A stretch of DNA of 43,260 nucleotides, from assembly GCA_015179025.1 (NCBI GenBank), contig WHUX01000328.1, positions 1 through 43,260 on the forward strand, in the 5' to 3' direction. The DNA comes from Terfezia claveryi (lineage: Eukaryota; Ascomycota; Pezizomycetes; Pezizales; Pezizaceae). Shown here piece by piece: positions 21,241 to 32,559 of this stretch. The notes beneath the pieces were generated by a model. The model worked only from the letters and a program-made list of their open reading frames with translations. It was not told where the DNA came from and searched no databases. Numbering within the stretch: position 1 is the first letter of the stretch; each line of letters begins with the position of its first letter. A program made the position numbers and the translations under genes.

Positions 21241-22003
21241 CTATGATCCTTACGGTTCACAAAGGTATCATAATAGTTCTTCCAAATAGGACATACTCTT
21301 ATGCATGATTGATATGCAGCTTTCATACCTGTACCTTGGTCAAGCCACTGTGTGATGAAGTAGTCCTTGTCGTCTTCCCATCCCTCGCTGATGTGTTTCT
21401 CTTCAATAAGCTTGTTGAGGGTCGGTTCAATCCTTATGTTGAAGTCATTGATGGTGGGTTTCTTCTCCTTGCATGTAGAAGCATTATGTCCTGAGAACTT
21501 ACAGAAATTACAACGCTGTCTGGAGGTCTTGGTATCTTGAATGAAGGAGGGTAGATCTTCGTCAATGGCTACTCGCTTTTTAGAACGAGTGGTGACGGTG
21601 GCGGTATTGATTGGAATTGCGTTACTGCTGCTAGCGGTTGCAGCTGGTTGTTAAGGTGCATTCCATGGTTGTTGTGGGGCAACAGGAGTATCCATGATCT
21701 CCTGTTCTATTTGTCGGTTAGTCATCTGTTCGGTAGGGTTACTGAACTGAATGCTGGGTTGGAGAGTGAGTTGTGTCGGCTTGTTGGCAATCCATCTTTT
21801 TGCCCATTCTCCGATTTCCTGGATAGCTTCTTCGCGGCTGAGAGCTGGTGGAGGTAGATAAGCTGGCGTTTGTTATACTGGTGCTAGTTCCTTTTGAGGC
21901 TCATTTGCGGATAAGATATGCCCCATACGAGTCGAAAAGAATTCCTTCTCCTTCTTAAGAACTGAAGCTGTCAGGTCACAGTTCAAACTGCCATGTCCGT
22001 GGT
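21241..22003 (-). pseudogene. Element C2 RNase H-integrase linker, second part with CCHC knuckle
   Basis: This is the part of the linker that lies beyond element D. It completes the first knuckle (GHGSLNC, last Cys at 21978-21980), then reads SVLKKEKEF and LSREEAIQEIGEWAKRWIAN. A Pro/Gln-rich stretch follows (APQQPWNAPQQPAATA). The second complete CCHC knuckle, CNFCKFSGHNASTC, is at 21471-21512. Such knuckles bind nucleic acid, but their place between RNase H and integrase is unusual. Function unknown. Confidence 0.75.
21999..22003. repeat. Target-site duplication (left) of element D, GTGGT
   Basis: GTGGT precedes the D LTR and recurs at 28179-28183 directly after D. Confidence 0.95.
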
Positions 22004-22497
22004 TGTAATGACGGCTCTAGAGACAGGGCGACCAAGGGGTACGCCGGGGCAGTGGCAAAGGGGAATCGCACACGTAGAAGCGCTACGTGTGTGATCTGGG
22101 GAAAGGCTAGGGACAAGGCAAGGGTAAGAGGCAAGAGAGGCCGAGGGCAAGGGGCATGAGACACGAGGAGGCAGTTGCCGCGTTTGTCGGAGGGAGGCAG
22201 CTGTGCTGCCGAGCTGTTCATGAGACAAGGGGGTGCACAAGGGAGGTGCACAAGCGTTAAGAGAGGCAAGATCCTGTATTAGGTATACAAGACGTTGGAT
22301 GGGGATCCAACGAGAGGGCGGAGAGAGCAAGCTATATATACAGGCTTCCTTCCTGGCCAAGGCCACCGGAAGGAATAAGGTTCCCGAGACCCCTTATCTC
22401 GGGAACAGAGATAACAACGATATCAATCAACAATAACAAGAGTCGGACAGAATCCCGTCTGACTCTCAAACCTGGCTAGGAAAGGACGGTTGTGACA
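22004..22497 (-). repeat. Element D 3' LTR (494 bp)
   Basis: On the minus strand it starts TGTCACAACCG and ends GTCATTACA. It contains the conserved stem-loop TTCCCGAGA (22381-22389) with TCTCGGGAA (22397-22405), and a second imperfect inverted repeat at 22440-22466 near the LTR start. The polypurine tract abuts it at 22498-22513. Confidence 0.95.
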
Positions 22498-22674
22498 CTA
22501 TCCCCCCTTTAGGCTCGGAGCCCCAGCGACGCAAGGCAAGGCGAAAAAAAACAAACAAACAAGACAGGCGAATAACCAATAACCCATAACACAACCCCAA
22601 CGCCGGACAACCTGACAACAACAGAAACAACAATCATAATTCCAACTCCAAATCAACAAGACAATACAAAAATA
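22498..22674 (-). other. Element D 3' untranslated region and polypurine tract
   Basis: Non-coding. It begins next to the LTR with the reverse of AAAGGGGGGATAG and carries AACAAC-type low-complexity sequence like the B 3' region. Confidence 0.7.
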
Positions 22675-24270
22675 TCATTCAGCTGGGCGAGGCTTGCGAG
22701 GGTAACGCTGGTGGAATATAGTGACCAGGTCAGGGGCGTTTTCTAGATCCTCTGCTGGTTGCCAGGTGGTCTCCTTGTCCCCTAACTATTTGACCTTGTA
22801 CTTAACTCGTCCATATCGCTTCCTGGAGTCCAGTACCTCCTCAACCTCCCACTCCTCTTCACCTGCAATCACCACGGAAGGAGGGGGGGGGTGCTCTTGC
22901 CCTGGAAGGGGATCGTCGGCGGCTGGCTCGATCTCCGAGACATGAACGACCGGATGGCACTTGATCTCCATGGGAAACCTCAGTTGGTAAGCATGAGTGC
23001 CCATAGCCGCTAACACCTCATAGGGACCTAGAAACTTGTGATCCAGCTTACGGGAGGGCCGTTCTGTCCGGAAGTGTCTGCTAGAAAGCAATACCTTGTC
23101 TCCAGGCTGGTACCTTGGGGCTGGCAACCATGATCCGTTGGCATATTCTGCTTGCCTGGCCTGGGCATACCCTAGCTCAGCCTTCAGGGTACGGTAGAGT
23201 TCAGCGATTCCAGCTGCCAATTCCTTAGCCCGGGGATGGCCTTTCTGCAGAGGCGCTAAGGTATCCACGAATCGGGGGTGCCAACCGTAATTGGCCAGGA
23301 AGGGAGAGGTTTTCGAGGACTCCGAGAACTGGTTGTTGGTGGCGAATTCACAGGTTGCCAGCAATGAAACCCAGTTGTCCTGCTGGTAATTGACGAAAGC
23401 TCTCAGATACTGCTCCATAATGGCGTTCATCCTCTCCGATTGGCCGTCCGTCTGGGGGTGGTAAGCTGTTGACAGACAAACTTTGATCCCCAGAAGTTCG
23501 CCGAAGGCTTGCCAGAATTCTGAGGTAAACTGGGGGCCACGGTCGGATACGATCGATTCAGGGAGGCCATGGTATCGGAATATATTATTGAGGTAGAGAT
23601 TGGCTAACTCTGGGGCAGAGCAGGTATCCCGGCAAAGTATAACATGCCTCATTTTCGTCAACCGATCCACCACCATAAAGATGGCATTGAACTCCGAATC
23701 TTCCGGCAACCCTGTTACAAAGTCCATAGTCAGGTGCAGCCACGGCCGATCAGGGATATCCAGAGGTTTCAGGGTCCCATACGGGGCGTGGCGGACAGGC
23801 TTAGCAGGCTTGCAAACGTGGCAGTTCCGTACGTACTGCTCCACGTCCTTCCGTTGGTCAATCCATGTGTATTCCCTGGCCAGAAGCTCTAACGTTTTGG
23901 CCACTCCAGGGTGACCTGCAACCAGGCTGTCATGGTGTTCCTTGATCAATCGAAGGCGCAGCTCTCCTTCCGGCACATACAGCCATTCGAGGTGGTAGAG
24001 CAGGCCTTCCTGGATAGTACACTCGGCTAGGGAGATCTTGGGGTGGCGGCGCTGGCCAGAATCCACTGCGGTGATAATTTCCTTGGCCAGGGGGTCGTCC
24101 TCATATGCCTGTCTCATAGTTGTGGAGGTCAGCCTCAGCTTCCGCATCAGCCTCAGCCTCAGCTTCAGCTTCCGCATAGCCTCAGCCTCAGCTTCCGCAA
24201 GGGTATTGGCCACCAGGTCGAGATTTTCAGGTTTCAGTACCACCTGATTCTGGTACTTCAGCCTTTCATC
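22675..24270 (-). pseudogene. pol: Element D integrase with chromodomain, one stop
   Basis: An almost intact minus-strand frame runs 24243-22786, then a TAG (22786-22788) where B has the Trp of VKWLGDEE. The frame then continues to TGA 22675-22677 and completes the chromodomain (WLGDKETTWQPAEDL in sense). Domains: Glu/Ala-rich linker read partly out of frame, HHCC domain (GHPGVAKTLELL ... NCHVCKPAK), and the DDE core (MDFVTGLPED, VSDRGPQFTSEFW, TDGQSERMN). The tail is KFLGPYEVLAAMGTHAYQL. The integrase catalytic residues are all present, so this is the best-preserved enzyme region in the window. The one stop fits TGG to TAG. Confidence 0.92.
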
Positions 24271-25599
24271 CCCCCCTTTAGGGAGATCTCCTGATCTCCT
24301 AGTCAGTGCATCCGGCTTACCCCAGCCTTTCCCGGCCGATACCTTATCTTGAAGTTAAACCGAGAGAGGAATTCCGACCACCTAGCCTGTCGGCGATTTA
24401 GCAATTTGGTGGTTGTGAAGTACTCTAGATTCTTATGGTCAGAGAGGACCTCGAAACCCCTTTGCCGATTCCAGGTGTGGTCTCCATTCCTCGAATGCTC
24501 ACACAATGGCCATTAACTCCTTATCATAGATTTCGTAATTACACTTGCCGGGGAGTGCTTTTTGGAGAAATAGGCCACTGGGTGGAGGACTCCATCGACA
24601 TACTGGGACAGGATTCCGGCGGAGACATAGTCGGAGGCATCCGTTTCCACGATGCACTCGCTATCAGGGTCAAAATGGGCCAGGATTGGGGCTGAGCAGA
24701 AGGCTTCCTTGAGGTTCTGGAAGGCGGATTGGGCTTCTGGATTCCAGTGGAAGGCCCTTTTTGTCAGGTGTGAGCAGCTTCTACCTTCGTTTTCGTCAAG
24801 GCTGTCAGTGGTGCCGCGATTCTTGAGTATCCCAGGATAAATCGGCGCTAGAAGTTGGCAAATCCTAGGAAGGCCTGCACATCCTTCAAATTGGCTGGGG
24901 TTTCCCACTCTTGGATTGCAGCAACTTTGGCGGGGTCCATCCTAATACCTTCCATGGTTATGATCAAGCCCAGGTACTTCACCTCTTGGACGTGGAATTC
25001 GCATTTTTCAGGCTTAAGGTACAGCCCAGCCTGCTCCAGCTTCTCCAAGACTTGCCTGACATGATTTTGTGCTCTGCCAGAGTATCTGAATAGATCAAGA
25101 TATCGTCGAGGTAAGCCGTGCAGAACACGTCCAGGAAGTCTCGCAGAGTGTCGTTAATAAAGTGTTGGAAAGAGGCCGGGGCATTGGTCAAGCCGAAGGG
25201 CATGACATTGTACTCGAAGTGGCCGTAACGTGTCGGAAGGCAGTTTTCCACTCCTCCCCCTCAGCGATCCGTACCAGGTTGTACGCCCCTCTCAAGTCCA
25301 ATTTGGTGAACCATTTTGCCTTGGAAAGCCTGCTAATGTCTCCTGGATTAGGGGTAAGGGGTATCTGTTCTTGACCGTTATCTCGTTCAGGCCACGATAA
25401 TCAACACACAACCGAAGAGAGCCGTCCGACTTCTTCACGAACAGCACAGGGGCACCCGCTGGGGAGGAGCTGTGGCGAATGAAGCTCTTATTGAGGTTTT
25501 CTTCCAGATATTTTTTCAGAGCTTCCAGTTCCACTCGGGACATCCATAGAGAGGTCCATAAGGGGGGGTCTTTCCTTCCACCAGTGGGATTGTGTGGTC
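24271..25599 (-). pseudogene. pol: Element D reverse transcriptase and RNase H, frameshifted
   Basis: RT begins [16 protein letters not shown] near 25543, with [32 protein letters not shown] and the catalytic [11 protein letters not shown] near 25110. The connection reads [18 protein letters not shown]. RNase H shows [16 protein letters not shown] and [13 protein letters not shown]. Frame changes occur after YLDD (one base missing in the HKIHV region near 25060), within the RNase H region, and near 24340 (GKAG-GKP). Between shifts the protein is close to B. Confidence 0.9.
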
Positions 25600-26463
25600 A
25601 TATGGTCGATGGGGGGCAAGCTTTTCTGCTGCTTTTCCGAGAACAGGTCAATGAATTCATGGTATTCCCCGGAACCATGGATTTCCACTCCTCCTTGGAT
25701 CTCGTCTTGTTAATCTCTAGGTTCACTTCATGTATGGAGAGAGCGTGTGCCTTCAGCTTGTGCCTCCTTATGAGGTAAGCGAAAGCCCCTGCCCCGATAA
25801 AGCTAACGTTCAGGGGTTTTGGGGTCGTCAGGGGGACAGAGGGGACAGGGAAACAGGGGGAATAGGGGAAACAGGGGAAACAGGGGAAACAGGGGAATTG
25901 GCATCGAGGTGCGCAGGCAGGTGCACCACCTGAGTCGGGTAGGTTACCGGGGGTGGCAAGGCACACAGCCCAGTAATGGTGGCCTTCGGATTCCCGCAGT
26001 GTTTTTTGCAAAACTGGCTGTTGAACTGCAGGGTATAAGAGCCGAAGCTGACCGATACATCGTGCATTCTTAGCCATGGGATTCCGAGCACAATCGGGTA
26101 TTTGAGCTTAGTCACAAACATTGGGAGGGCTTCGGAGTGATCCCCGACTAGGGCAGGCATGCATGCGATATCGGTGATATCCCCGGAGGAGATGGGTCGA
26201 CCGTCGATGACATCCAGAATACGGGGGGTTTTTAGCTTTGACGTGGGTATGGAGAATTTACAAACAAAGGCCTGGTCAATGAAGGCAATTCCTGAAGCTC
26301 CGCAATCTATAAGGGCTGACGTGGTGATTGTTCTATCATTGATATTAAGGGAGATAGATACAACAAAATGCTCGCTGAACAAGCAGATTGTCAACAGCAG
26401 AAGAAACAGAAAATGCAGACAAAGACAAATGGCCTGGGGCAGGTCCCTTGCTAGTGTCAGTAA
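25600..26463 (-). pseudogene. pol: Element D protease and protease-RT linker
   Basis: The frame 26394-25828 has the retropepsin-like motif ALIDCGASGIAF and GIPWLRMHDVSVSFGSYTL, as in B. Relative to gag it is in a different register from B, so a one-base change lies near 26370. The linker to RT then crosses a Pro/Val/Ser-coding minisatellite (25830-25898), after which the frame differs again (KPLNVSFIGAGAFAYLIRR). The protease would release mature Gag and Pol products. Confidence 0.88.
25830..25898. repeat. Minisatellite with GGGGAAACA units in the D protease-RT linker
   Basis: Tandem 9-10 bp units of the type CAGGGGAAA (plus-strand sense) code Ser-Pro-Val repeats on the minus strand. B has non-repetitive Pro-rich sequence here (APTPDPLVPL). 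The array probably expanded by slippage and changes the reading frame. Confidence 0.85.
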
Positions 26464-27648
26464 CTAGGCAAGGGACAGGGCTTTTCCCGACTCGTCAAGC
26501 TCCTCAATCATGGGCACTGGGGTATTGGAGATAGCGTGGATAGCGAGGGAGCGATTCTTTCGAAGGGGGCAAGCCGCAATAAAGTGGTCGGCCTTCCCAC
26601 AGGCTATGCATAGCCCATTATTCCGGCGGCGTTCCCTCTCTTCTTGGGTCAGGCGGGGTCTGCCTGATGATAAATCCATGGGGGTAGGCCCTCCTGCCAT
26701 AAACGATGGGTGTGCTGGTTGATTGGCGGGGGCAGGGGCCGCTATTTTGGTGGCATGGTGTTGCTGAGGCTGATGCTGGGGTTGTGGGAGACGGGGTGCT
26801 GGCCTGTACGTAGGGCGGTTGCGGAGCTGGGACATCCGCTGTTCTCCCCGGGAAGCCTGGTCAATAAATTCGTCAAGGGTTTTAGCTTCCGGGAGGCTAA
26901 CCATGGCCTGCTGGATTTCGTCATTTAGCCCTTCCTGGAATTGCTCCAGTTTGGACTGGTCATTCCATCGGACCTCCGCCGCCAATCTCAGAATTCTGCC
27001 ACATAAGTGGACAGATCGGTGTTTTTCTGCCTGAGGGCTCGGAGGGCCCTACTGGCAGTGCCAACGCATTGGGGTCCCCGAACGCCTATCCAGGATTGTG
27101 AAAAGGGCCGAGATATCATCAAGCTTGATCCTGGTTTGGAGGACATATGGCTGGATCTGGTCACAAGCTTTCCCCTCCAGCAAGGCGAAAACGTATGCCA
27201 GTCGATGTTGTTCCAATGGGAACCTGGCAGAATCCCCGTTCAGCTTGAGATTGACTGCATTCTTCCAGGCTCGTAGACGAGCCCGGTCCCCATTGAACTT
27301 GGGGGGTGTCGGAATGCTTTCGGTCTTGTTGCCACTGGCTGCTGTTGTTGTTGGTATTGCCAGGTTTGCTAGGGCCCGGCTGAGGTTTTGGACCATAGTC
27401 CGTTCGTTGGCCAGGGCAAGGTTTACATGGTCGAGATCCGTCTGGAGGACCGTGATCTCTTCGTCGGCGGATCTCAGCTTTCGTTCGGCCACAGCCAGGC
27501 TGTTGCCGAGTTCGGCCCCGATGGCATCTATGGCCTCGAAGATGTCGATGATTTCTCGACGATAGGCATTTAATTCGTTCGGGCCTGAGGGTATAGGGGA
27601 GTTTCTCCAGGTTTGAAACCTGACAGCGGGTGGAGGGGTTTCAGACAT
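26464..27648 (-). pseudogene. gag: Element D gag, three one-base deletions
   Basis: Starts at ATG 27646-27648 (MSETPPPAVRFQTWRNSP), just downstream of the LTR. The coiled-coil-like stretch and PPKFNGDRARLRAWKNAVNL match B. Compared with B, single bases are missing near 27090 (GATAGGGCG to GATAGGCG), near 27070 (GCCGTTGG to GCGTTGG) and near 26990 (CTCGAG to CTGAG). Together they restore the frame, so the part from 26985 (MAAEVRWNDQSKLEQF) is again in register. The CCHC knuckle is CIACGKADHFIAAC, and gag ends at TAG 26464-26466. Confidence 0.9.
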
Positions 27649-27684
27649 GACAGCGTACCAGTTGGTCAATAAGATCCAACGTAG

Positions 27685-28178
27685 TGTAACGACGGCTCTA
27701 GGGATAGGGCGACCAAGGGGTACGCCGGGGCAGTGGCAAAGGGGAATCGCACACGTAGAAGCGCTACGTGTGTGATCTGGGGAAAGGCTAGGGACAAGGC
27801 AAGGGCAAGAGGCAAGAGAGGCCGAGGGCAAGGGGCACGAGACATGCGGAGGTAGTTGCCACGTGTGTCGGAGGGAGGCAGCTGTGCTGCAGAGCTGTTC
27901 ACGAGACAAGGGGGTGCACAAGGGAGGTGCACAAGCGTTGGGAGAGGCAAGATCCTGTATTAGGTATACAAGACATTGGATGGGGATCCAACGAGAGGGC
28001 GGAGAGAGCAAGCTATATATACAGGCTTCCTTCCTGGCCAAGGCCACTGGAAGGAATAAGGTTCCTGAGACCCCTTATCTCGGGAACAGAGATAACAACG
28101 ATATCAATTAACAATAACGAGAGTCGGACGGAATCCCATCTGACTCTCAAACCTGGCTAGGAAAGGACGGTTGTGACA
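27685..28178 (-). repeat. Element D 5' LTR (494 bp)
   Basis: Same length as the 3' LTR, TG...CA ends, followed on the right by GTGGT. Stem-loops: TTCCTGAGA/TCTCGGGAA (28062-28070, 28078-28086) and a longer one at 28119-28148 with GAGAGTC and GACTCTC outer arms. Confidence 0.95.
28014..28021 (-). promoter_or_regulatory. Probable TATA box of the element D LTR promoter
   Basis: TATATATA (self-complementary), at the same relative place as 3689-3696 in B. Confidence 0.55.
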
Positions 28179-28689
28179 GTGGTGGTTGCAGATTGCACAT
28201 GTTTCGACGGTGAACATGCGGTTGTTCATGGCGTAGGAGCTGCTATGAACTGTACAGTAAAAATCACGGCAAAAGGACCAGTGCATCCTTTTGTGTTGTT
28301 GCCAATTGCTATGAGCTAGATTGATAGCAATTTCTTTCACTTCTTCGGGAGCGAGGGTGTTTTGTTGAGGGTTTCAGAAGATGGAGGCCTATATCTTAAT
28401 CCAAGAACTGTTAAAGGTTTGTTCTTGTTTATATTGGGTACACGATCATACCCGCTGAAAACTTCTTCTGGTATAGTGGATAGAGTCTCATCGTCTGAGG
28501 ACTCTTCTTTCTTCATTATGTTAAATTCGCTTTCTTCATCCTGGATGCCTTCAAATATGGACAGAAGATATGGTGTCCAAGTTCTTCGGCTCTTTCACGA
28601 TATTTATTAAGTCGCAGTCGATATGCTTGAAATTGATAGCTCCGCGAGAAACCATATTGTTCTAAGTAGAGGTTTCTGGTGATTGGAAA
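28179..28689 (-). pseudogene. Element C2 RNase H-integrase linker, first part
   Basis: Minus-strand reading: PEEVKEIAINLAHSNWQQHK, then HWSFCRDFYC and CAICNHH, the first half of a CCHC knuckle (first Cys 28197-28199). D cuts the knuckle here and it resumes at 22003. The matching C1 segment is at 39331-39950. The start of this linker in C2 is frameshifted. The right copy of the GTGGT duplication is 28179-28183. Confidence 0.75.
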
Positions 28690-30789
28690 GTTCTTAAAGT
28701 GTTGGTAGAGATGTTGCGGTTGTAGGTATAGTTAGGAGGATCGATACTGTTGGAGATATAATCGTCCTCGGTGGTGGAGTGTCCAAGTATTTATGCTTTC
28801 TTGATAGAGCGTCTGCTATCAAATTTTCCTTTCCTGCGGTATGCTGTATGTCTGTATCAAATTCCATTAGATAATCTTGCCATCGCCTCAATTTTTGACT
28901 TGTAGGTGTTTGAGTATGGAAGGTTACTAACGGTTTGTGGTCGGTAAGGATAGTGAACTTGTGACCTCTCAATTGTGCTTCAAAAAATTTTAATGAGTCA
29001 ATAATCGCTAATAATTCATTTGAAAGGTAAGATAATTGAGTTATGCTAGATTAAATTTTCTAGAGTGGAAGTATGATGGTCTGATATGCGTCAACGGTCC
29101 TTGACCTATCAAGATCCTAGTCCTACATCACTAGTATCACAGACTAAATATTTGGGTTCAGTAGATTCATATTCCAGGGTTTTAAAACATGTGGGGAATT
29201 CACGAGTTCCTTAAGTTTTTCAAACGCTGCATTATGAGTATCTGTCTATTCCCATTTCTTTGTTTCTCCTTGCAGTTCTGACAGGGTGCTTGATATGATG
29301 CCAAGTCAGGAATAAATCTGCTGAGATAATTAACGATTCAAGGAATCCTCTAAGATCCTTTTTTCTTGTAGGAGTTGGAAATGTTAATATAGTAGTCCTC
29401 TTCTTCGGGTCTACATGTAATCCATCTGATGTCAAAACGTTCCTAAGATTTCCAATCTTGGAGTAAAGAACTGGCATTTGCTTTCTTTGAGATAAAATTT
29501 CTCGTCCTGTAGAAGTTGAAGTACTTTCTTCAATAATTCTACATGTTCTTCATACGTTTTAGAGAATATAATAATATCATCAATATAGATAATTAAATTT
29601 TTATAGACCATGTCCTTAAAAATTTCATGTATAACGCGAACCATGTAGCTGGTGCGTTACGATCCCCTTGTTGCATAACTCTACTTCTGAAATATCCCAT
29701 GTGACATAAAAAGGTAGAGTATTGCTCAGATTCTTTATTGTTCCTGATATTAAAAAATCCATCGGCTAAATCAAGCTTAGTCCAAATGGGATTCTCCGCT
29801 ACTAGTTCAATTGCTTCTTAATATCTGGCAATGGGTGTGATCCAGTTCGATGGCTAAATTGCGGTTCGACAATCATTGACATGTCTGGCTTCTTCCGGTT
29901 TATCTCATTTAGGGATAGTGAACATAACTACAGCATTTGTGTCATTTTCTACTCTATATATACACCTGATGCTTCTTCTTCGACTAATTTGTCATGGATT
30001 TGTTGTCTAAATCGATATCCTGAGGGTCGCCATTTTGGTATCCAAGTAGCTCCTGCTTTTGGTTTGAAAGAGTGATTAATTTTTCTTAGTGGATGAATTC
30101 CCATGGAATTGTCTTGGGAAATAATAAGGGAAACTCCGTTACAGGGTTGAATTGTTTCTGTACGTAGAAACAGCTGTCACGAGTTCTCTTTCTGAATCGG
30201 TTTCTTCTGCGTCACTAATATTTTCCCAATTATCTAGTTCACTATAATCTGTGACTGATTCACAGCTGACCTGTGTATACGCTGATTTTATACTATTCGC
30301 TATGGTTCTAGATCTCTTCTACACTTAGCTGGAATCGTGGAATGTTTTCTGGTTGGATAGTAACTGGTTCCTGATGGGCAGGAATTATTGCTCGCACTTT
30401 GCTAGAGCAGGTTCTCCTAGTATCTTGTCCCATCCAGTCAAATGAGCTACATAGAATGTTCGTTCTTCTACATAACCTATCCAATTAAGTTTAATAGTAC
30501 AAGCTTTGTCTATCGTTCCTTTTGAGCCTTTAATTGCAGTGCTTAATGATTTGTTCTAATATTCTAGTCGGTATTTTTATAGGTATACAAATTGAGAATT
30601 GATTAAGTCTCCTCCTTTCATTTGGAGATCAATTAAAGCTATTGCGGGTGTTCGTTAGCTTTAATGAATACCTTGCTAAAATCTGGTACCTGTCTTGACA
30701 AGGGTCGTTCCTTGATTTTATCCTTGTTGTTTTTATCCTTGGTGGCTATCGGCATAGCTAAATCTTGTGCGGCTGTATGCATGGTACCT
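28690..30789 (-). pseudogene. pol: Element C2 protease, reverse transcriptase and RNase H, many frameshifts
   Basis: On the minus strand the protease-like motif reads LIDLQMKGGDLI near 30610, a variant of the D-x4-GGD motif in A. RT follows from about 30130 and is broken repeatedly. The clearest stretch, 29644-29432, includes NLIIYIDDIIIFSKTYEEH with an intact YIDD catalytic motif. RNase H is best at 28972-28694: RGHKFTILTDHKPLVTFHTQ, then AGKENLIADALSRKHKYLDT. Frameshifts and stops are far more frequent than in the integrase region. Confidence 0.85.
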
Positions 30790-32559
30790 TATTTTTTCGT
30801 TTCCTACATTCCTTATAGGAGTGTCCAGGGTTCCAACACCATAGACATATCTTGTCTCTAATTAATTGCATCTTTGTCTTCTGATCCAATTTTTTTGTGA
30901 TGGTGTCCCAATCTGAGTCCTTCCGATTTTCTGTATTGGGTTTGGTGTTGGATTGCTGCTAGGATTAAATCCTGTTTTTTGTCGTTGATTCTGGTCCCTG
31001 GTGGACCGTGACTTCGATTTTCATTCCGAGGATATTGTCATCGGGATGTATTTGTTGTGGGTGTGGGGCAATATCTTTCTTGGAAGCTTTATATGACTCC
31101 ACTTGATGCACGAGTGATCATATGGCCATTCTTCTTTGATTAAAGGAATTAATGTAGCTGACATATATGGCGGCAGGTGATTAAGAAACTTTCTTCTTTT
31201 TACTTCCTGCGATATTGATTGTTTGCCATCCTTGTCAATCAATTTGATTTGCATTTCAGTAAGCCAGTTGGCAAACTGTTTATTCCCATGTGACGTCTGT
31301 CCTTGTATGGTGTGGCTGTCTCCCATCGTTTCACAAAATGTCCTTACTAGTAGAGGGTATTAGAAAATCCCTTAGTGCTAGTATGAAACCAAAGAATGTC
31401 ACATTCTTTCTTTTTCTCTTAGGAATGATTATAAGTAGTGAGCGCGCTTCCTTCCATTCTGAATCCAACAATTTCCAGAGCTGAAGCGCCTTCTAAATCT
31501 ATTCTTTTGAGAACAAACCAACGTTGCATTGCTGTGGCCCAAGAGTCAAAATATTGTGAGTCTTACATTTTTTGTCTTCTCCTCTTAATTTTTCTGGCAT
31601 ATCAATCTTTATTCCTTTTAAAGCGTTCGTTGCTTTATGGTTACCGTTGTAACCATTCCTGTTATAGATTCCCATTGCTGGTGTTCAACTGATTTTCCTC
31701 GTTTGGGTTTTCTTTTAAGAGTTTGACTTGCAACTGACATGCTTATCAGAGTCCGAGCTATCATCTCCGCTATCATCGGGGTCTGTCCTCCTCCTTATGT
31801 TTTCTGCTTCTGTTGGTCTAGTCCTGTATCTAGATATCATCGTCTTCTGGTAATTCTATATCTTCTGGTGGTTGTCTTTGTCGTCTGGTTCTTTGGCTGA
31901 CCCAGTCCTCCTTTCTGGTATCTCAGGTGCTCGACCTTGCCTTTCGATTGATCTTTTGGTATTCTCAGGAATGCTCCTGGAAGTTCTTTGCTAGGATTGA
32001 AAAAATCCTCCGCGGTATGTGCTGATTCTTCTAGATGAGTGCCGCTCATCATGAATGCCATTATTTCTTCCCAGTTATTTATTACCCAATTAGTTTCCTT
32101 AAAAGTAGAACAACAGGTTTCTTAATTCTTTACTTAAAAATGCATTCATTTCTAAGTCTTCTTCTTTGAATGTGTAAGGCGTTAGCCATAAGTAGTATTT
32201 TACTACAGCTTCCATTAAGAGTCGAGTATCATCAGGATGATACTGTTGGGCATGTCCCATTGAGCGAGTATATTTCAAAATCTCCTCAATTGTTGGAAGA
32301 TGTCTTTCCAAAATTCTTCTGGTGCGAGAGGTAAAGCCATACTAAAATATAGTTTAGTTCCTGCTCCACCTGGTTCTCCTATTTCTATATCGATGGGCAG
32401 ATTTATTTCCCCTTCTGTGTTAGGAACTATAAATCTGGTCTTTCTGGGAGTTTCTTCTACTAATTTCTTAATATCTTCGGGTAACATAGTTAACTGTCTC
32501 GACCTCTTAATCTTCTTACTAAGTTCAGATGCCATTATGTCTGATTTCGTCATCTGCAC
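30790..32559 (-). pseudogene. gag: Element C2 gag, frameshifted
   Basis: Begins MQMTKSDIMASELSKKIKRS at 32559. A one-base deletion near 32310 moves the reading to 32311-32099 (RHLPTIEEILKYTRSMGHAQ), and another change leads to 32061-31837 (MAFMMSGTHLEESAHTAEDF). Later pieces match C1 part 3 (GDSHTIQGQTSHGNKQFANW near 31300). The CCHC knuckle CLWCWNPGHSYKEC is at 30806-30847. It gives the uninterrupted nucleotide sequence used to prove the C1 insertions. Confidence 0.85.

Larger units (their letters stand above)
22004..28178 (-). mobile_element. Element D: chromodomain Ty3/Gypsy retrotransposon of the B family
   Basis: 6175 bp, two 494-bp LTRs differing at roughly 20 sites by eye, mostly transitions, and a perfect GTGGT duplication. 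It reads on the minus strand: gag, protease, RT, RNase H, integrase, chromodomain. It has few nonsense changes but several one-base deletions. It lies inside a zinc-knuckle codon run of C2. It is the deepest-nested and therefore among the youngest insertions. Confidence 0.96.
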
